64,000 bases of DNA from Trichaptum fuscoviolaceum (taxonomy: Eukaryota; Basidiomycota; Agaricomycetes; Hymenochaetales; Trichaptaceae): assembly GCA_910574455.1 (NCBI GenBank), contig CAJSYZ010000005.1:2170001-2234000 (forward strand). The letters are read 5' to 3'. Both the position numbers and the translations under genes were made by a program. Within the stretch, counting starts at the first letter, position 1. Each line of letters opens with the position of its first letter. This document shows, one piece after another, positions 19,133 through 31,804 of this stretch. A model generated the notes under the pieces. That model searched no databases. It was given only the letters and a program-made list of their open reading frames with translations, and was not told the origin of the DNA.

Positions 19133-21015
19133 TTAATATGCCACGGAGAGTGCCTTTTGATCATCTATCATTTGGAGGTCGTTCCTCCTGTCCGAAGTTG
19201 TCTCGACAGATATCATAACGGGGAAACTGCGCTGCTAAATGCAAGACCATTAACAGACTGATCGCCGCTAGCATTCTAACCTTTTGATGATCTCGTACCT
19301 TGTCAGAGTATAAATCAGACGTAGACTGCCCTGGGCGGCGTTCCAGGTCAGATAGTGGGTAGTTGTAGTTTGGGGTTGACTTTCGAGCCCGGAAGCTGTC
19401 TTGGTTGTCAAGGGAAGCGAGTAAAGACCAAAAGTACACTAGAATTGCCGCTCGTGAGTATCGCACCCATAGCATATAGATCACCGATGCCATACATTTT
19501 GGGGAGACGATGAAGATCCCGAGAAACACATAGTTGCTCGGCATGGCCGCAAACTAAGTCTCTTGATGAGTATAAGGCGGTAGTATATGACAATGACAGC
19601 TTACACAGATAATGCAAGCCATGTCGCTACACACAATGATAGCTCCGGTGTTGACGAAATATAATGTGAGGGTCTTTAAGATGGAATCGGTCCTCGGCAC
19701 ACCAGTCCGGCTCTCCATTAACAAGAACGCGAGCGATCCAGCTATGCTTATGTCGGCCACAATGCTCACGCTGAACACTGTATACACGAGCCACTACACA
19801 ACGATTAGAACTTTCCTTTCGATGCAAAGGTAGTTTTTGACTTACAGCAACGTCGTGAAGAGCCTGGGCGTTGTTGTTCTCAAAACTGTTCGGGTATGGT
19901 AAATACGACCATTCTGAAAGGGAGAGCAAGCTCGTGACACTAGCCTGACAACAGACACAGCTGGTGGGGGAAGATAGGTTCACCAAAGAGATACACAGCA
20001 CGATGAAATAAATAACTCACCAATGCCAAATCCTTCCGGTCATCGTTGATCGTTTAGTATGCTCTGAAGAACTAGTAGTGTGTTTCAAAGCTCACCAAAA
20101 CTCGCCAATGTGAGTACAATCTGCAAATTAATTAGATGAGCAGGGGAGGACGAAGCCACATCGATTAAACAACGTACACAAGTGACTTTGAAGACCCAGC
20201 GCTGGCCGCACACTGCATAATTGGGGGATGTGAGGTTGATGGACAAGAAATATTGAGTAAATTGATGCATACTTCTGCTGACTACGCCCGTAAGGAATCT
20301 AAATCAAAATACTTAACATAGTTGTATAAGTTAACGGAAAAATATAGTTCTTACATTCTGACGAGAAGGTTACAAAGAACCTATTCACCATCTGCCTTCA
20401 GTCATGTATGGCAATGAATCAGCTTGTAGACGCACTGTTAGGATCGATACAGTCTGTTCAAGGTTTAGTGCCTATATAGACAGAGATGATGGAGTTTTGA
20501 CTCACCGATAATGCCCTGAATACAAAACGTCAGTACGTTTCTCGCGGAAGAAAAGCACATGAAACTTACCATTCGGTCGTTAAAAAGGCCAAAATGTCCC
20601 CAAAACTTCGCCTTAGATAGTGGTCGACCGCAACGACATCGATGGCTACATGAACTGTGTTCATGAACCTATGCAATACGTTGAGCCACAGTCTCAATGC
20701 TTGCAATGTATATGTGCACTCACAGCATTGTACCAATCTACAAGGCAGGTAAAAGTCATTATACGAACTTAGAAACGTAGACGCTCTAAGGTACTCACCA
20801 TGTACTTGACCCTGCGCGGGGCTTCCTTCTTCCTCAGAAAACGATAGCTAGCCGAACATACAATCCCGAACACACTGCATGGTGAATCAGACAAGCGAAT
20901 GAGATCCTTAATACAAAAGACCACTGTACAAGATGTTGACTATCCCGCTGTAGAGGAAAATGCCTACAGCTTGAGTGACGGCAGAGGGGATGAACGGAAC
21001 CGGTATGCTCGCCAT
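19133..21015 (-). CDS. DUF6534-type multi-pass membrane protein
   Basis: Many short exons on the minus strand run from MASIPVPFIPSAV at 21015 to a stop at 19133. Diagnostic pieces are the N-terminal membrane segment GIFLYSGIVNILYSG, then VFGIVCSASYRFLRKKEAPRR. The C-terminal half has FLLMESRTGVPRTDSILK, a membrane helix with NTGAIIVCSDMACIIC, MPSNYVFLGIFIVSPKLYF and SLLASLDNQ, then a cytoplasmic tail. Removing an intron restores a final RSFPVMISVETTSD. This architecture (about seven helices, SRTG-x5-DS motif, SKLY-NSLLA-LN motif) is typical of the DUF6534 family, which is expanded in Agaricomycetes and has no established function. A GTATGG...TCTAG intron yields the SPKLYFWSLLASL join. Middle exons (about 19900-20800) are less certain. 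Confidence 0.75.
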
Positions 21016-23942
21016 GTCGTGAAGGAGAATGCCAGGACAAAGTTTTGCAACTTTCTGGCCTCTGTCCTACTTATTTAACTTTGGCCGGGGGCTTCTGCCA
21101 CCGATCACTCGGATTAGGATTCGTAGATTCAAATTTGAGAAATTGAGGTCTCCATCAAATGTATTGATGGGAAATTGCCGAAGTCCACCATGCTACAGTC
21201 CAAGTAGATCCGGGGGCAGATCCAAGCTAGTTTGTTCCAAAGTCCCTATTAGACATGTAAATCAAATAAAGTGAGGACAGTCGACAGTACCAACTCTCTT
21301 GCGTTTGACTTTCAATTCTAAGAGAGGAGAGGTGAAACAAAGCCGTTGTCGACGTTGATAGTACCCGCGGAAGATCCATCAAACTTCTTTTTAACGTATG
21401 AGAAAAAGAGAACTGATGGCTGGGATAGCTCTGAGAATGTCCACATGTACGCCACGCCACGCAGGAGATGGGAACATGTATCACTGTCAGGACGGCTTTG
21501 CCGTCCCAGGATTGAATTGATGGTAAACAAACAAATGGCATTCGTAGCCTCGTGACCCGACCTTCTAGAAGTATGCCCGTAGATCACTGACAAGCCGGCG
21601 GCCACTAAGAATGAGAGGAAGTGACTTGTCCCGGTTACGCGACTATGCTGAGCCTATGCGCAGAACTCGAGAGGAAAGTATCAAATGATAGACGTTGATA
21701 GAACCCTGACTGCCCCAGGGTAGCCATTCATTTGAGATTGCGGGGTAGCCTTCTGACTACTGAGTAACAATTCAGTTTCAATAGCTTCTTCCTTAATTCG
21801 AGGTAGATTTTTTTGTTGGTACGCGGGTGCACAGCACGGAGCCGCAAACAGGAAAGCACTGATTCAGTCCCTGGTTTTCGAAATGCAACTTCGCATGTAT
21901 CTATGGGAATTACAATGTTGAGCACAAACTCTGGGAGCAGTCCGATGCAACAATAAATGTATGCAAGGATTAACTTACGACGTCGATGACTCGTCATGTT
22001 CCCGTTCGGAGATCCGCTTAATGAGAGTGTCGATATGCCCTTACACCAGATGAACATCCAACAGCTATCAGGGAGTGGAAAGACGCAGTCTTGAATGCCA
22101 TCTTTATCAGAAAGCGAGGGCGATACGTCGTTCAAGTTCTACGTCCACCTTTCCGCCATTGTAGAGAAAGACGTCCGACTGTAGATGTCAACGTCCAACA
22201 GCGAGGAAAGCACATGATTCCTTCCCTAACTTATAGTTTCTTCGCTAATTGGATGCGGAGGGAGGAGGATACCGACACTCCGGGGTTACCTTGAGAGTTT
22301 ACTTTCGAGGCTGACCAAACGTCTGGCCTAAAGCAGAATAGTTGTGGCCCAGAGCTCCTTGTATAGGCTTGAGCGCCACGGTGCAAGCCACTTGCCAGCC
22401 GCCTACATCAGAACCGTAAAGGCATAGAAGGTGGACAACAGCTATCTACCTTTCCTTAGATCACCATCACCCCTCCAAGTCAATGTCGAGGCCGTACTCC
22501 CTTTCGCGAGGAGAAGCACGACTACGTCCTCGCCAAGAGCCAGTAAGGTGGTGATGGTGATCTCCTGCGTATGTAACGTGCAAATACCTAGGGAAATGGT
22601 CTTGCGCCCAGGCCATTCCCAGGCGAATGGACCGCACCGTGATGTGTGCGACACAAAACTGCAGCCAACGTCCTTCTCGTGTCGGAATTGATGAATGGGA
22701 TATAGACATTTAACTCTACGTACTGGCCCCATCGTCGATAGAGAAAAAGAGAGAGCGGAGAGGGATCACCCGCCTCGCTTTCTTGACGGGGTTAGACGCC
22801 ATGGGGAGCGGCTAATCCAACGGGTTCTCTCCTTTTCTGCCTCTTCCTCTTCATTCGCATAGGCCGTCTGTCGAGGTGGAGGCTTCAGATGTGTTAACAT
22901 TGTATCCGAAGATTATGTCAAGTCGAGTCGCGGTGTCGTCAGCCTTGGGGAGCATATACATTTCCGCCGGTTAGGAGTGCAAACAAATTGCGCTTCGATA
23001 AGGAGTCAGTAAGTACCTTCATTCGAAGTTCAGCTTAATCTACTCACTGATGGGCATTCGTACAGAACTACTTATAGTGTTGTAGGGCAAGAGACTCAAC
23101 CTCTTCCTTCCATGAAATATGCGTTGAGATGCAAATAAAACCTTGCTTCGTATTTCTTGGTGCTTGGCTTCAAGGGCGAAAAAGGTGAATATCTATCCTC
23201 AATCCCCTACCGAAGCCCTTTCACATTAGCCCCCAACATTCCACTGGCACGAGGCGATCGATGTTGGTGCTGCCGGTTCTCCAGGATTTGAAACTATGAC
23301 GAGCATGAAAGCCTAGTATGTAGCTTTCATTTCAAAGCGTCTGACTTACAATGACAAGTCGAAGGAAGAATGAATTTGAATTCGAAACTCAGCGCACACT
23401 TGAGTACTACAGCAGGACCCCAGCACATTCAAATCATGATGAGGAACAACATGTCCGAAAGCGGCAAGATGACTTTTAAATGGCCGATCCCCTTACCCCC
23501 CTGAAGCGCTCCGCCGTGGATATGCTCCTTTTTGCACTGCAACCTTATTTGTTCGGCCCTTGCCTAAAAAGGAGTAAGGGATTTGTTGGCGAAGCTCGGA
23601 CCGCTGTCCAGCCAATTGAATCGGACTCTGCCGCAATTCATTTAGCTTTTATTGAATCCGAACCGGTGTCAAACCCAAAGATCATGAAAAAAAAAACATT
23701 TTAGCCATTGCAGAGTTTGGGCTGTGACAAGATTTACCTAATATTATTGTCACTCATAACCCTAACTTGAAGTCACACAAATGAGTTAGTTTGTCAGTTC
23801 GGATTTGTCGTGACGGTGTCGTCCGTGTCAGGCGTTGGGGAGCTCGCCGTCGACGTACTTTCTCTTTCAACTCTCAGCCGTTTCGATATCTGCAACACTC
23901 CCAACTCAATTTTTATTGTCATTTCCACATCCTAAGTCGAAA
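21016..23942. other. Long intergenic region, no confident gene
   Basis: About 2.9 kb without a gene I can support. A 135-codon minus-strand frame (21728-22135) has no family resemblance or splice context. A 14-nt perfect inverted repeat, AGATCACCATCACC and its complement, lies at 22458-22471 and 22550-22563. The last 150 bases contain the promoter and 5' UTR of the pyruvate carrier gene. Confidence 0.4.
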
Positions 23943-24563
23943 ATGTCGGGAGCTGCAACCACAGCAGGTGTTTCCAAATTTCAAAAGTTTATGAATCACC
24001 CTGCAGGTGCGTTACATATGCTGGTGCTGCGTGATTTCCGCCAGCTTGGCTTCTGGTCTTCCAGCTCTTCTTTCATTGTCTTGCTGGAATGTCTTGCTGA
24101 TTGCTGGTGTGTGCTCGGTATGTAGGTCCGAAGACCGTGTTCTTCTGGGCCCCGCTTATGAAGTGGTGCCTTGTTGCTGCTGGACTGAAGGACCTAAGTC
24201 GACCAGCGGAGAAGCTCAGCGTGTCGCAGAACGTTGGTATGTATAGTACTTCGATGAAGTAAGGTGTATGTTATTGAGGTCCGACCCCAACTCTAGCTCT
24301 TGCGGCGACGGGCTTTATTTGGGTTCGCTATTCTCTCGTCATCACACCTGTGAACTATAGCTTGGCTGCGGTATGTTGACTTCCCTTCGCCTCGATAATC
24401 TTTCACTTATCTCTGTCCACAGGTCAACTTCTTTGTAGGTTCAACAGGGATGAGCCAACTCTACAGGATTTGGGAGTACGTGAACTGATTGTTTGCGCCT
24501 ATGGAAGCTCATGTTCTGTACAGCTATCGAAGGAAAAATCCGGGAGCGGCAATGGCTTCTTAA
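23943..24563 (+). CDS. MPC2: Mitochondrial pyruvate carrier subunit MPC2
   Basis: Five exons (23943-24006, 24126-24236, 24297-24370, 24423-24475, 24524-24563) give 113 residues. The family signature is complete: KFMNHPAGPKTVFFWAP, then MKWCLVAAGLKDLSRPAEKLS, then ATGFIWVRYSLVITPVNY, then NFFVGSTGMSQLYRIW. The product is a small inner-membrane protein that pairs with MPC1 to import pyruvate into mitochondria. Length and the WVRYS-VI-P-NYSL motif fit MPC2 (yeast Mpc2/Mpc3) better than MPC1. It has an unusually long first intron of 119 nt. It converges with the Apq12-like gene about 215 bp away. Confidence 0.93.
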
Positions 24564-24778
24564 AGCACATTCCCTTCATTCTACGCCGATTAGAGATGCT
24601 CTTGTAATTCAACCATACTTTCCTGTTATCATTATGAGTGCACGGATGGGATCGCATCTTGAATCCAAGTTATCCATTACCGTCGATTCACCGATGGAAC
24701 AATATGGTTCGTGAAATATAAATACATGCGGAACAACAACCCCCTGGGTCATGAAGCAAACGCTAGAATACAGTGATA

Positions 24779-25540
24779 TTATCTGGACCTAGTGCCCCCC
24801 TGCCGTGCTGCTGCTTTCCCCTTCCGCTTTGGCTGCTCTCTCGATGGCTGCTGTGCACCTGAGCGCTCTTGTCCGCCTTCTTTCCCATTCCCCTCTCCCT
24901 GCGCCACGTCGAGGATATGCTTGACCCCATCGATCACTTCGTAAGCTCTACCTCCCATAGCTCGGCCGGCTATTCCTGCTATGTATTGCAGGACGTTCGA
25001 CACAGCGTTCTGTTCTTGAGCTTGATGTTGGTCTCGTTCGTTGTATTGCCATTGCTGGTGAGCCTCGAAGGATTCCCATGGACGTGGCCGGCCGTTGCGG
25101 GACCGTGCTCCTGAACGGCCCGTTCTACGAGCACCTTCTTGGTTCTGCAACGAGCCAAAAATACTGCTTAGACCATTCTGTCCATCTCCGTTTGCGCTGA
25201 GCCAGCCGAAGCTTGCCCCAAGGATGCCGGCAATGACTGTCCATTTCACGACCCAGAAGGCAGTCCGAACCATCCAGCCTGTCGTCCGGTAGATGCTGAG
25301 GAGTGTATAGTATGCCGCGAGTACGCTTATTAGAGGCGGAAGCACCTTTTGTGCGTCCCATTCCCATGGCTTCCATGACGGCAGAGTTGTTAGGAGAGAG
25401 AAAGCGCCCGAGGCCAAAAGGAGGCCATACGAGAAGACAGTGAAGAGCGTGTCATAGATTGGTGCGGGGAGATGGTCTGCAAGGTAGTCAAGCAGCGGGT
25501 CGAGAAAAGTAGGTAGGTCTTGAGGATGAACGTTGTCCAT
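24779..25540 (-). CDS. Multi-pass membrane protein, possibly Apq12-like nuclear pore assembly factor
   Basis: Single frame of 253 residues. The first 120 hold three hydrophobic stretches (around 31-53, 66-86 and 93-115) separated by short loops, including GWMVRTAFWVVKWTVIAG. After that comes a polar tail with an Arg/Gly-rich part (RRTGRSGARSRNGRPRPW), a helical Gln-rich part, the hydrophobic segment SNVLQYIAGIAGRAMG and a basic C-terminus (KRKGKAAARQGGTRSR). The membrane block resembles Apq12-family proteins of the nuclear envelope and ER, which link nuclear pore assembly to lipid state, but I have no decisive motif. An unknown fungal membrane protein is the alternative. Confidence 0.55.
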   Translation of the reverse strand: MDNVHPQDLPTFLDPLLDYLADHLPAPIYDTLFTVFSYGLLLASGAFSLLTTLPSWKPWEWDAQKVLPPLISVLAAYYTLLSIYRTTGWMVRTAFWVVKWTVIAGILGASFGWLSANGDGQNGLSSIFGSLQNQEGARRTGRSGARSRNGRPRPWESFEAHQQWQYNERDQHQAQEQNAVSNVLQYIAGIAGRAMGGRAYEVIDGVKHILDVAQGEGNGKEGGQERSGAQQPSREQPKRKGKAAARQGGTRSR

Positions 25541-25957
25541 CGCCTTTGTTGAAGTCGATGTCTAAGGCGATGTCTTCGACAACGTGTCTGATCCAAGGTC
25601 AACCAAGCTGCGCTGGTGAGTGTCGGCGTTTAAGTCTCGATTTGGCAAACTCAGACAGTAAGGGTCGTGGTAGCCGATTACCGCTTTGCTGCAGTCCATT
25701 CAGTACACTCCGCTGATGCCGGTCGTCTTGGCGGGGTTGCCGACTTCCGTGCTTTACGACAACACCCTCGAAATGGGGTCACGTGATGGGGCTACACGAG
25801 AACAAATAAGGACAATCAAACTAGTTATATAGGATGGAAGGATTTCATAGATGTTCTGTCTCACCCTCCTTGACCTCGATCCTCGACAGTCCTCATATTT
25901 GTCCCTCGCTTAATTCCCTTCGTCAGTCCCCCTCCTTTATCATAACTCGACATTGCC
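25541..25957. other. Divergent promoter region
   Basis: About 417 bp between two divergent start codons. The right half becomes C/T-rich (CCTCCTTGACCTCGATCCTC), as usual before basidiomycete genes. No frame of interest. Confidence 0.4.
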
Positions 25958-26657
25958 ATGGCAGTCAAGCGTAAATTCGAAGCTGAGCTCGACGGCGCGA
26001 GTGACTACTCTGTATGTCCCTATGTCTACCTATATGCGGTAATGTTCATACCTAACCGAGATCGTCCTCCCCATAGGCGGCGAAGCAAATGAAGCTCGTC
26101 CCCTTCCCCTCATCTGAACCTGACATGGATGTGGACGTTGCTATGTCCGAAGAACCCCTCATAAACATCGACCTCCTCGCCTTCCATTCCCGCTTGTCCT
26201 CCAGCGTCTCCACAGCATCAAGTGACTACTGCTCCTCGGATTCATATTCGCGTACGTTTATTTGTTTGCCCATCTACATATAAGTTCACCCTCACCGACC
26301 CTACAGCTCCCTACCCTACTATTGATCTTTATCCAGCATCCGAGTCTCCTTCTCGTTCCTCACCATCACTTTGTCAACCTCCGTCAACGCTGAACTTCTC
26401 GCACGCAAGGTGAGTAACGGAAGCGCCCGAGGGGCGGCTGTGTGATCTTGTCTAACGCTTGCTGATCAAGTTCCTGTCTTCCTTCCCTCGGTCGCCCTTC
26501 GAACTATGGTGGATACGGCTTTTTCTCTTGAATCCTCAGACCTGACTGCACCCAGATCCCAAAACTTCGTGTCTCGTGCGAAGCTGGGCCAAACGGTCAA
26601 CGCTCTATGTGGTCAATGTGCGAGGAGTGCGGCGCCATACAAATGCTCGACTCTTAG
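25958..26657 (+). CDS. Small protein with C-terminal Cys motif, unknown function
   Basis: Four exons (25958-26011, 26077-26251, 26307-26409, 26540-26657) give 149 residues in frame. The N-terminus MAVKRKFEAELDGAS is followed by KQMKLVPFPSSEPDMD, an acidic stretch and IDLLAFHSRLSSSVSTASSD. The tail reads IPKLRVSCEAGPNGQRSMW and ends MCEECGAIQMLDS. The C-x2-C pair and the NGQRSMW block look conserved, suggesting a small nuclear or regulatory protein of fungi, but I know no function. The last intron is long (130 nt): an earlier acceptor near 26469 would lead to a stop at about 26545, so the acceptor at 26539 is preferred. Confidence 0.65.
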
Positions 26658-28838
26658 ACGACAATCCGGACCTTACGGCTGGAAGAATCGGCTTCGACTC
26701 GACTTTATCATTTGGCGTTGCACCGTCACTCTTAGTTCCGCCTTGTCTCTGTGACTAACTTTTCTCCCCCTTCTCTGTTTTGTACATTGTAGGTTCTCTG
26801 GGTTACCTTACTGACGACATTCGACTTCGACTTCCCAAGCTACCAGTTATCGACACACCAAGACTTCCGTCTACAGCTTATCACTGACGACAAACCCGAC
26901 AGTTCATCAAGAAGTATCTCCTGGCTCATTTCCAACCGACTCTCCCGACCTTCCAGCAAAACGTCATCGGAATCTTCGACCTCACCTCCGACTTCATCAT
27001 AGGTGATCAACAACCCTCTCAACCATCTTCGCTTACCTCAATTTACTGTCGACTAACTGCTGCTGGGCTTAACTAAACTAGACTGCCTCCTTATTTCCTC
27101 ATCTCCTCATCTCTTATATGATCCTCTGCGCACACACACATCACTTCTGCACTTGATGTAATCCACTCTTTTCACGTTACACTCGACTCCCAAAATATCC
27201 GATTATCAGCTGACGCTGAATGATCTGAACCCCCTTGCGCTATCCACCTTGCTGTGTTCATGTATTATTTACTTATGTATCCCGTCTGTCATAATAAATC
27301 CGAAGGGATATATTTATTCGTTCATTCATTTCGAGGGTCCTTTGTAAAAAGTGAAAAAATTGGTCTGGACTTCTGCGAAATTTTGTCTGTCCGCATAGTA
27401 GCCGCCGTGCGACTAATTGCTCCGATTCGCCAGCAAGCCGTCGGAATGTTCAAGTTTCCTCGATCGCATCTAGAACGGACGAACTCTGACTCCTATTTTA
27501 TGCCGAACTTCTTGATCGTGCTGCCCTTTATAAGAGTATATGCCTCTTGACACATTCGTATCATTTAAATTTGCGAACTACTGGTCGCAGGCTGCCTTAC
27601 TCACCTTCGTCTTGGTTTTGAAGTACTATGGCCCATAGTTCATGGTTTGGGGCCGACAGCAAGGCTGTGTACATGTAGTGGAAAGTTGAGCAGGCTTGGG
27701 GGCCAAAGCTTCGTTAGCACGTACCTAAGAACGGTCGAAGCGCTGACACTCCATCAAGAGCTTGGATTCTAATGAGCTTTGGTTGTCCTAGCATGGGCTG
27801 AACGAGTAACCGGAAAACAACAACATCCTAAACGAGATCGAACGCTTGGGTCTGTCTCCATGGCTATGCACCGCAGTGCTCGTTGTAGTGCTTTGCGCCG
27901 CTCCGACCTACCTTGGCGAACAATAGCAGTTCAGCTGCGCGCACCTCGAGGCCCTAAGTGCATGCTTTGCGTGGCGACCGTAACAGGTGCACGGCCTGCA
28001 TCGTGGCCGATGCTGACTATATGCGGTCATGGGTATTGTTTTCCTAAACACGGGGATGGCCAAATCGGTCGATGGCGGGGACTTCAAGTTGCAGCTCCCA
28101 CGTGGGACTGCCTGATCGGGACATGGTGCATATATACTCATGTTTTTGGCAGAATTATGACTCTGCGAGAGAAAGAAAGTTCACGTATAGCGATATATAT
28201 GTCCTATTAGATCTATCAGGAAACAATATATCATGAGGTAAGGAGCTTGTGTACACTATAAATCGAGATACATGTAAATTGGGATCCACACAAAGGAATG
28301 CATACGGTGCTTTATTATTTATGGCAACTTGAGGGACTTAAGGATATGCTGTATGTCCTACTTAGTTAAGATGGGCAAGTAAAAGTGAGTTAAAATGAGT
28401 CTTGCCTTTTGAATTGTGAACGCGATCGAAAGTATTTCCTGATTCGGGACCGACATATTTGTGTTGACGCGCCTCCGCCGCTCCTTTCTTCATTCAGCCA
28501 CGACCGGCGCACGTCGAGCACGAGTCAGAGCGGTGGGAAGCACAGCGAGCACGACGTACGCGTCGCCGTCAGTGTTTCAGCATCGGCCCGCCCAGGAGCT
28601 TTAAGAGCGAGCAAAGCGGCGACGGGGCCCAAGCACAAAGGCGACGCGCGACGCTGCCCCCGCTCAACCTCGACCACCAACATCGCCTATTCCCTCTCTC
28701 CTCCTCGACCCTAAATCGACAGTGTCTCAGCGTGGCAGCTTGGTTCATTCGGCGTGACCACCTTTTGGCCCAGGTGCGTGGAAGAATGGTATAAAAGCCC
28801 GAAGTAGGCGCTCACCGTTTGACAAACAGTGAACAAAC
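26658..28838. other. Intergenic region between the Cys-motif gene and the HMG-box gene
   Basis: About 2.2 kb. The first 400 bases look like processed 3' flank with C/T-rich coding-like composition (26760-27003) but no conserved frame. From 27250 to 28430 the sequence is AT-rich and unremarkable. From 28440 to 28720 it is markedly GC-rich and probably belongs to the HMG-box promoter. Confidence 0.4.
28790..28797 (+). promoter_or_regulatory. TATA box of the HMG-box gene
   Basis: TATAAAAG lies about 49 bases before the first ATG (28839) and about 244 before the second in-frame ATG (29034). If transcription starts about 30 bases downstream, the first ATG would have a very short leader. Confidence 0.5.
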
Positions 28839-31039
28839 ATGCGCTCTCAAACAAACGGCATTGCCGCTCTTCCCACACGTCTCTCAACACAACTTTCTTT
28901 TCAACCTTCGCGTGCTCACTCCCTCCCGTCATCATCCATACCCTCCCTCCCCCGTTTTCCGCGTTATTCGCTCAGAAACTCGTCGTATTCGCCTCTCACG
29001 ACCTCTAGGAACTCGTCAGAGGAGAGCTTCACGATGGCTGGACCGACTCGAACGTCCCACCACGTCGAGGGCCACAATCCCATAGGACAGCACCCTCAAG
29101 CACAGGCCTCTGCTTCGAACACTGCTGAAAAGCAGCCAGTGCGCATCTCTCGCCCACCAAACCCATGGATCCTCTATCGCAAAGACAAGCTCGTCCATCT
29201 CATGAACTCACATCCTGAACACAAGAAGTTACCTCAGGCCGAACTGTCGAAGTTGATTTCGACGATGTGGAGGAGCGAGTCGGCGCCGGTCCGCCAATAC
29301 TACGAGCTGCAGGCGGACATTGCGAAGGAGCAGCATCAGAAGGACCACCCTGAATACCAGTATCGTCCACAGAAAAAGGCGGACAAGGAACGTCAGCGCG
29401 AGGAGAAGCGATTAGAGAAGGAGCGCGAGAAGGAGGCGAGACAACGCGCCAAACAGCTTCAGCAGCAGGCTCGTCGACAGTCACCTTATGCACGTGTGCC
29501 AGCGATGCCAACGACGCTCCCTCCTGGAGCACCTATGCCTCCGAGTGTCTCTGCACCTCCTTCAGCGCACCAACCACAAAACTCCAACCAAGTACATCAG
29601 CTGGTGGTGACGCAGTTTGGCATGACTGGCCCCTCCCCTCCCGTCTCAGAATGTCCATCTCCAAATGGCAGTCCTCTCATGCCTTTCATCGACCAACTCG
29701 ACTCGGGCAGTTCACGAGCATCATCGCTCAGTCTCCCTCAAAACGGGCGGGGGTCTGCTACTCCTACTCCTCCCCCAGGCGCACACGACGCGTCTTTTGC
29801 TTCAACATCTCTTGCAGCACCTCAACCAAGCGCGCCTCTACGCCCACCGAGCGCGTCTGCCTTCCACATCCCCGGCACCTCCACGCAAGACGCGTCGAGA
29901 CCGGCGAGTGCCATCCAGCCTCAGAACGGGGCCACGCCCTGGACGGCGCCGAACCCGTTGGATGAAGAGTCTGGTTCGCTCAACACCGGTCCGTCAGACG
30001 ACCAAGGGGGCCAGTTCATGGATTGGATGGCACAGCCGTTCCTGCAAGGCCCGTTAGATGGGATGTACGATGTGCGTTTCTCATTCTTTGTTTTATTTAT
30101 TTTCAATTTATGCGTTTTCGTCTTATTGTCTTTGTCTGTACTATTGTTAACCCACTCTTTCATCCACTCATACAGTTCAACGCGTTATCGGACCCGGCCT
30201 TTGAGGTGCCATACACGAATGAGGGCAATGACGACACGGCCACACAAGCTTTCCTGCAGCAGACGATCAATCCTAACATCTTCACTCTATCGATTCCGAC
30301 TGCATCTCTTGATAACCCTGCAGGCGAAATTCAAGTCTCTACTGTAAATCAGTATGCGGCATCCACAAGTGCAGTTGGCTTGCCCGAGTCTGCGGGCGAT
30401 TTCAATCTCGAGCTACAAAATATGTTCGCTGAATACGGTATCGCGTCTTCTCTTTCTGGCAATTTGCCGCAGGAGGAAGGTGTGACCGGTGCTCAAGGTG
30501 AAGAGCTTGATCAAAGGAATAGCCTTGCCCAGTTTGTCGAGGAACTCGCGCAGATGAATGCCAGAGCACAAGAGCAAGGGATGATGGACGTCGTCGCTGG
30601 TTACTCACTGAACATGCCGACCAGCTTCGATGGAATTGACTTTGGAAGCTTCATCGCTCCTGCGTCGCTCATGGGGGCGCTCCCAAGCCCACCCGAGTCA
30701 TCAGCTGCGGGCTCGCAGAATGCTCCGTCCCCGTTCGACGTGCCCACCGTCCAGCCGACGAACCTTGGTGCTTCTGGCTCGGGCCAAGGCCAAATGAATC
30801 AATCGCATCTGCAGATGTTCGCACAGGGTCCGATTTTGGGCCAGGACCAGAACTACGGTGAGGCGTCGCACCCGACACCGCCTGTGTCTGCGGGTTCGGC
30901 CGCGCCTTCTCCTTACCCGACTCACGATGATGCGCAGTCCCGCCACCCCGCACACTCGGCGCCCGGTTATGTACCGCCATCCGGTGCCGCGAACGCCACA
31001 CGACGACGGGCAGCAGGCAGCTGGAGGCCGCCGACTTGA
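28839..31039 (+). CDS. HMG-box transcription factor
   Basis: Two exons (28839-30071, 30176-31039) give 698 residues. An HMG-box spans about residues 105-175: ISRPPNPWILYRKDKL, the conserved TMWRSESAPVRQYYE, and ADIAKEQHQKDHPEYQYRP, as in fungal MATA_HMG domains. A long basic coiled helix (KKADKERQREEKRLEKEREK) follows, then Pro/Ser/Gln-rich regions typical of activation domains. This places it with fungal nuclear sequence-specific DNA-binding regulators such as Prf1/Ste11-like factors; the exact target is unknown. The C/T-rich stretch before the second ATG at 29034 (MAGPTRTSHH) looks like 5' UTR, so the real protein may start there, giving 633 residues. It has no link to a mating-type homeodomain or pheromone locus in this window. 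Confidence 0.85.
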
Positions 31040-31427
31040 TGACGCTTGGCAGATCGATCGCCTTGCACGTCAATGTATTCATATGGCGCGGGCCCGCCTT
31101 ACTTGTGTTTCGTATCTCTGTTCCTTGCCTCACTCACGACCCTCGGACAATAATTCATGAACCTTATTCGACTCTTCTGCAAATCTGACTCACCTTCTTA
31201 GTGAATTTTACGAACAAATTTATATTTTATAGAATCTCAGCGCCATCATGCGTCTCCTTGGAGTTTCCCCTCGCGATCATGTGAATACCCTTCGGTTTAT
31301 CACTTTCCCATCCTACCTACCTGCACACACATCTCTTCTCATCTGCCGTCTCCTTGTTCTCTGAACATCATTGCTTCCTTCACGCTATGTTATGCTTTCC
31401 AAGTTCTTCGCTGTTTAAATCTAAACG

Positions 31428-31459
<32 letters not shown>

Positions 31460-31804
31460 GCCTTGCTTTGATTTGCTGTCGGCTCCCCCAAAACCAAACT
31501 GTGCTCTAGCATTCACCGTTGTGTTGTTTTCCTTGTATATCACTGCAGCCTCCCCAAGATGTACATTATCTTCTTCTTCCTCCGGATTCTAAAGAATGAA
31601 ATATCTGTCAAACAGAAATCTCGATGAATCCGCCGTATCTTGCTTCCGTGTCCAGAGTTGCAGTCGGACCCGACTTGACCCTGAATACATCCATCTATAG
31701 GCACTCGGCGCCAGTTGCCTGCGACGTCTCTCAGCAACCACCCGCCTGCTTCACACCACGACATTGACTCGTGTCGACTCACATTTGCGCGTATATCGTT
31801 CACC
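31040..31804. other. Intergenic region with a CTTT microsatellite
   Basis: The 3' flank of the HMG-box gene and the promoter of the copper transporter gene. A pure (CTTT)n run of about 29 bases lies at 31431-31459. No exon seen. Confidence 0.5.
31431..31459. repeat. (CTTT)n microsatellite
   Basis: About seven uninterrupted CTTT units. Likely length-variable between strains. Confidence 0.9.

Noticed and set aside
21728..22135. 135-codon minus frame in the long intergenic region
   Set aside because: No recognisable motif, no splice context, and composition matches the surrounding non-coding DNA.
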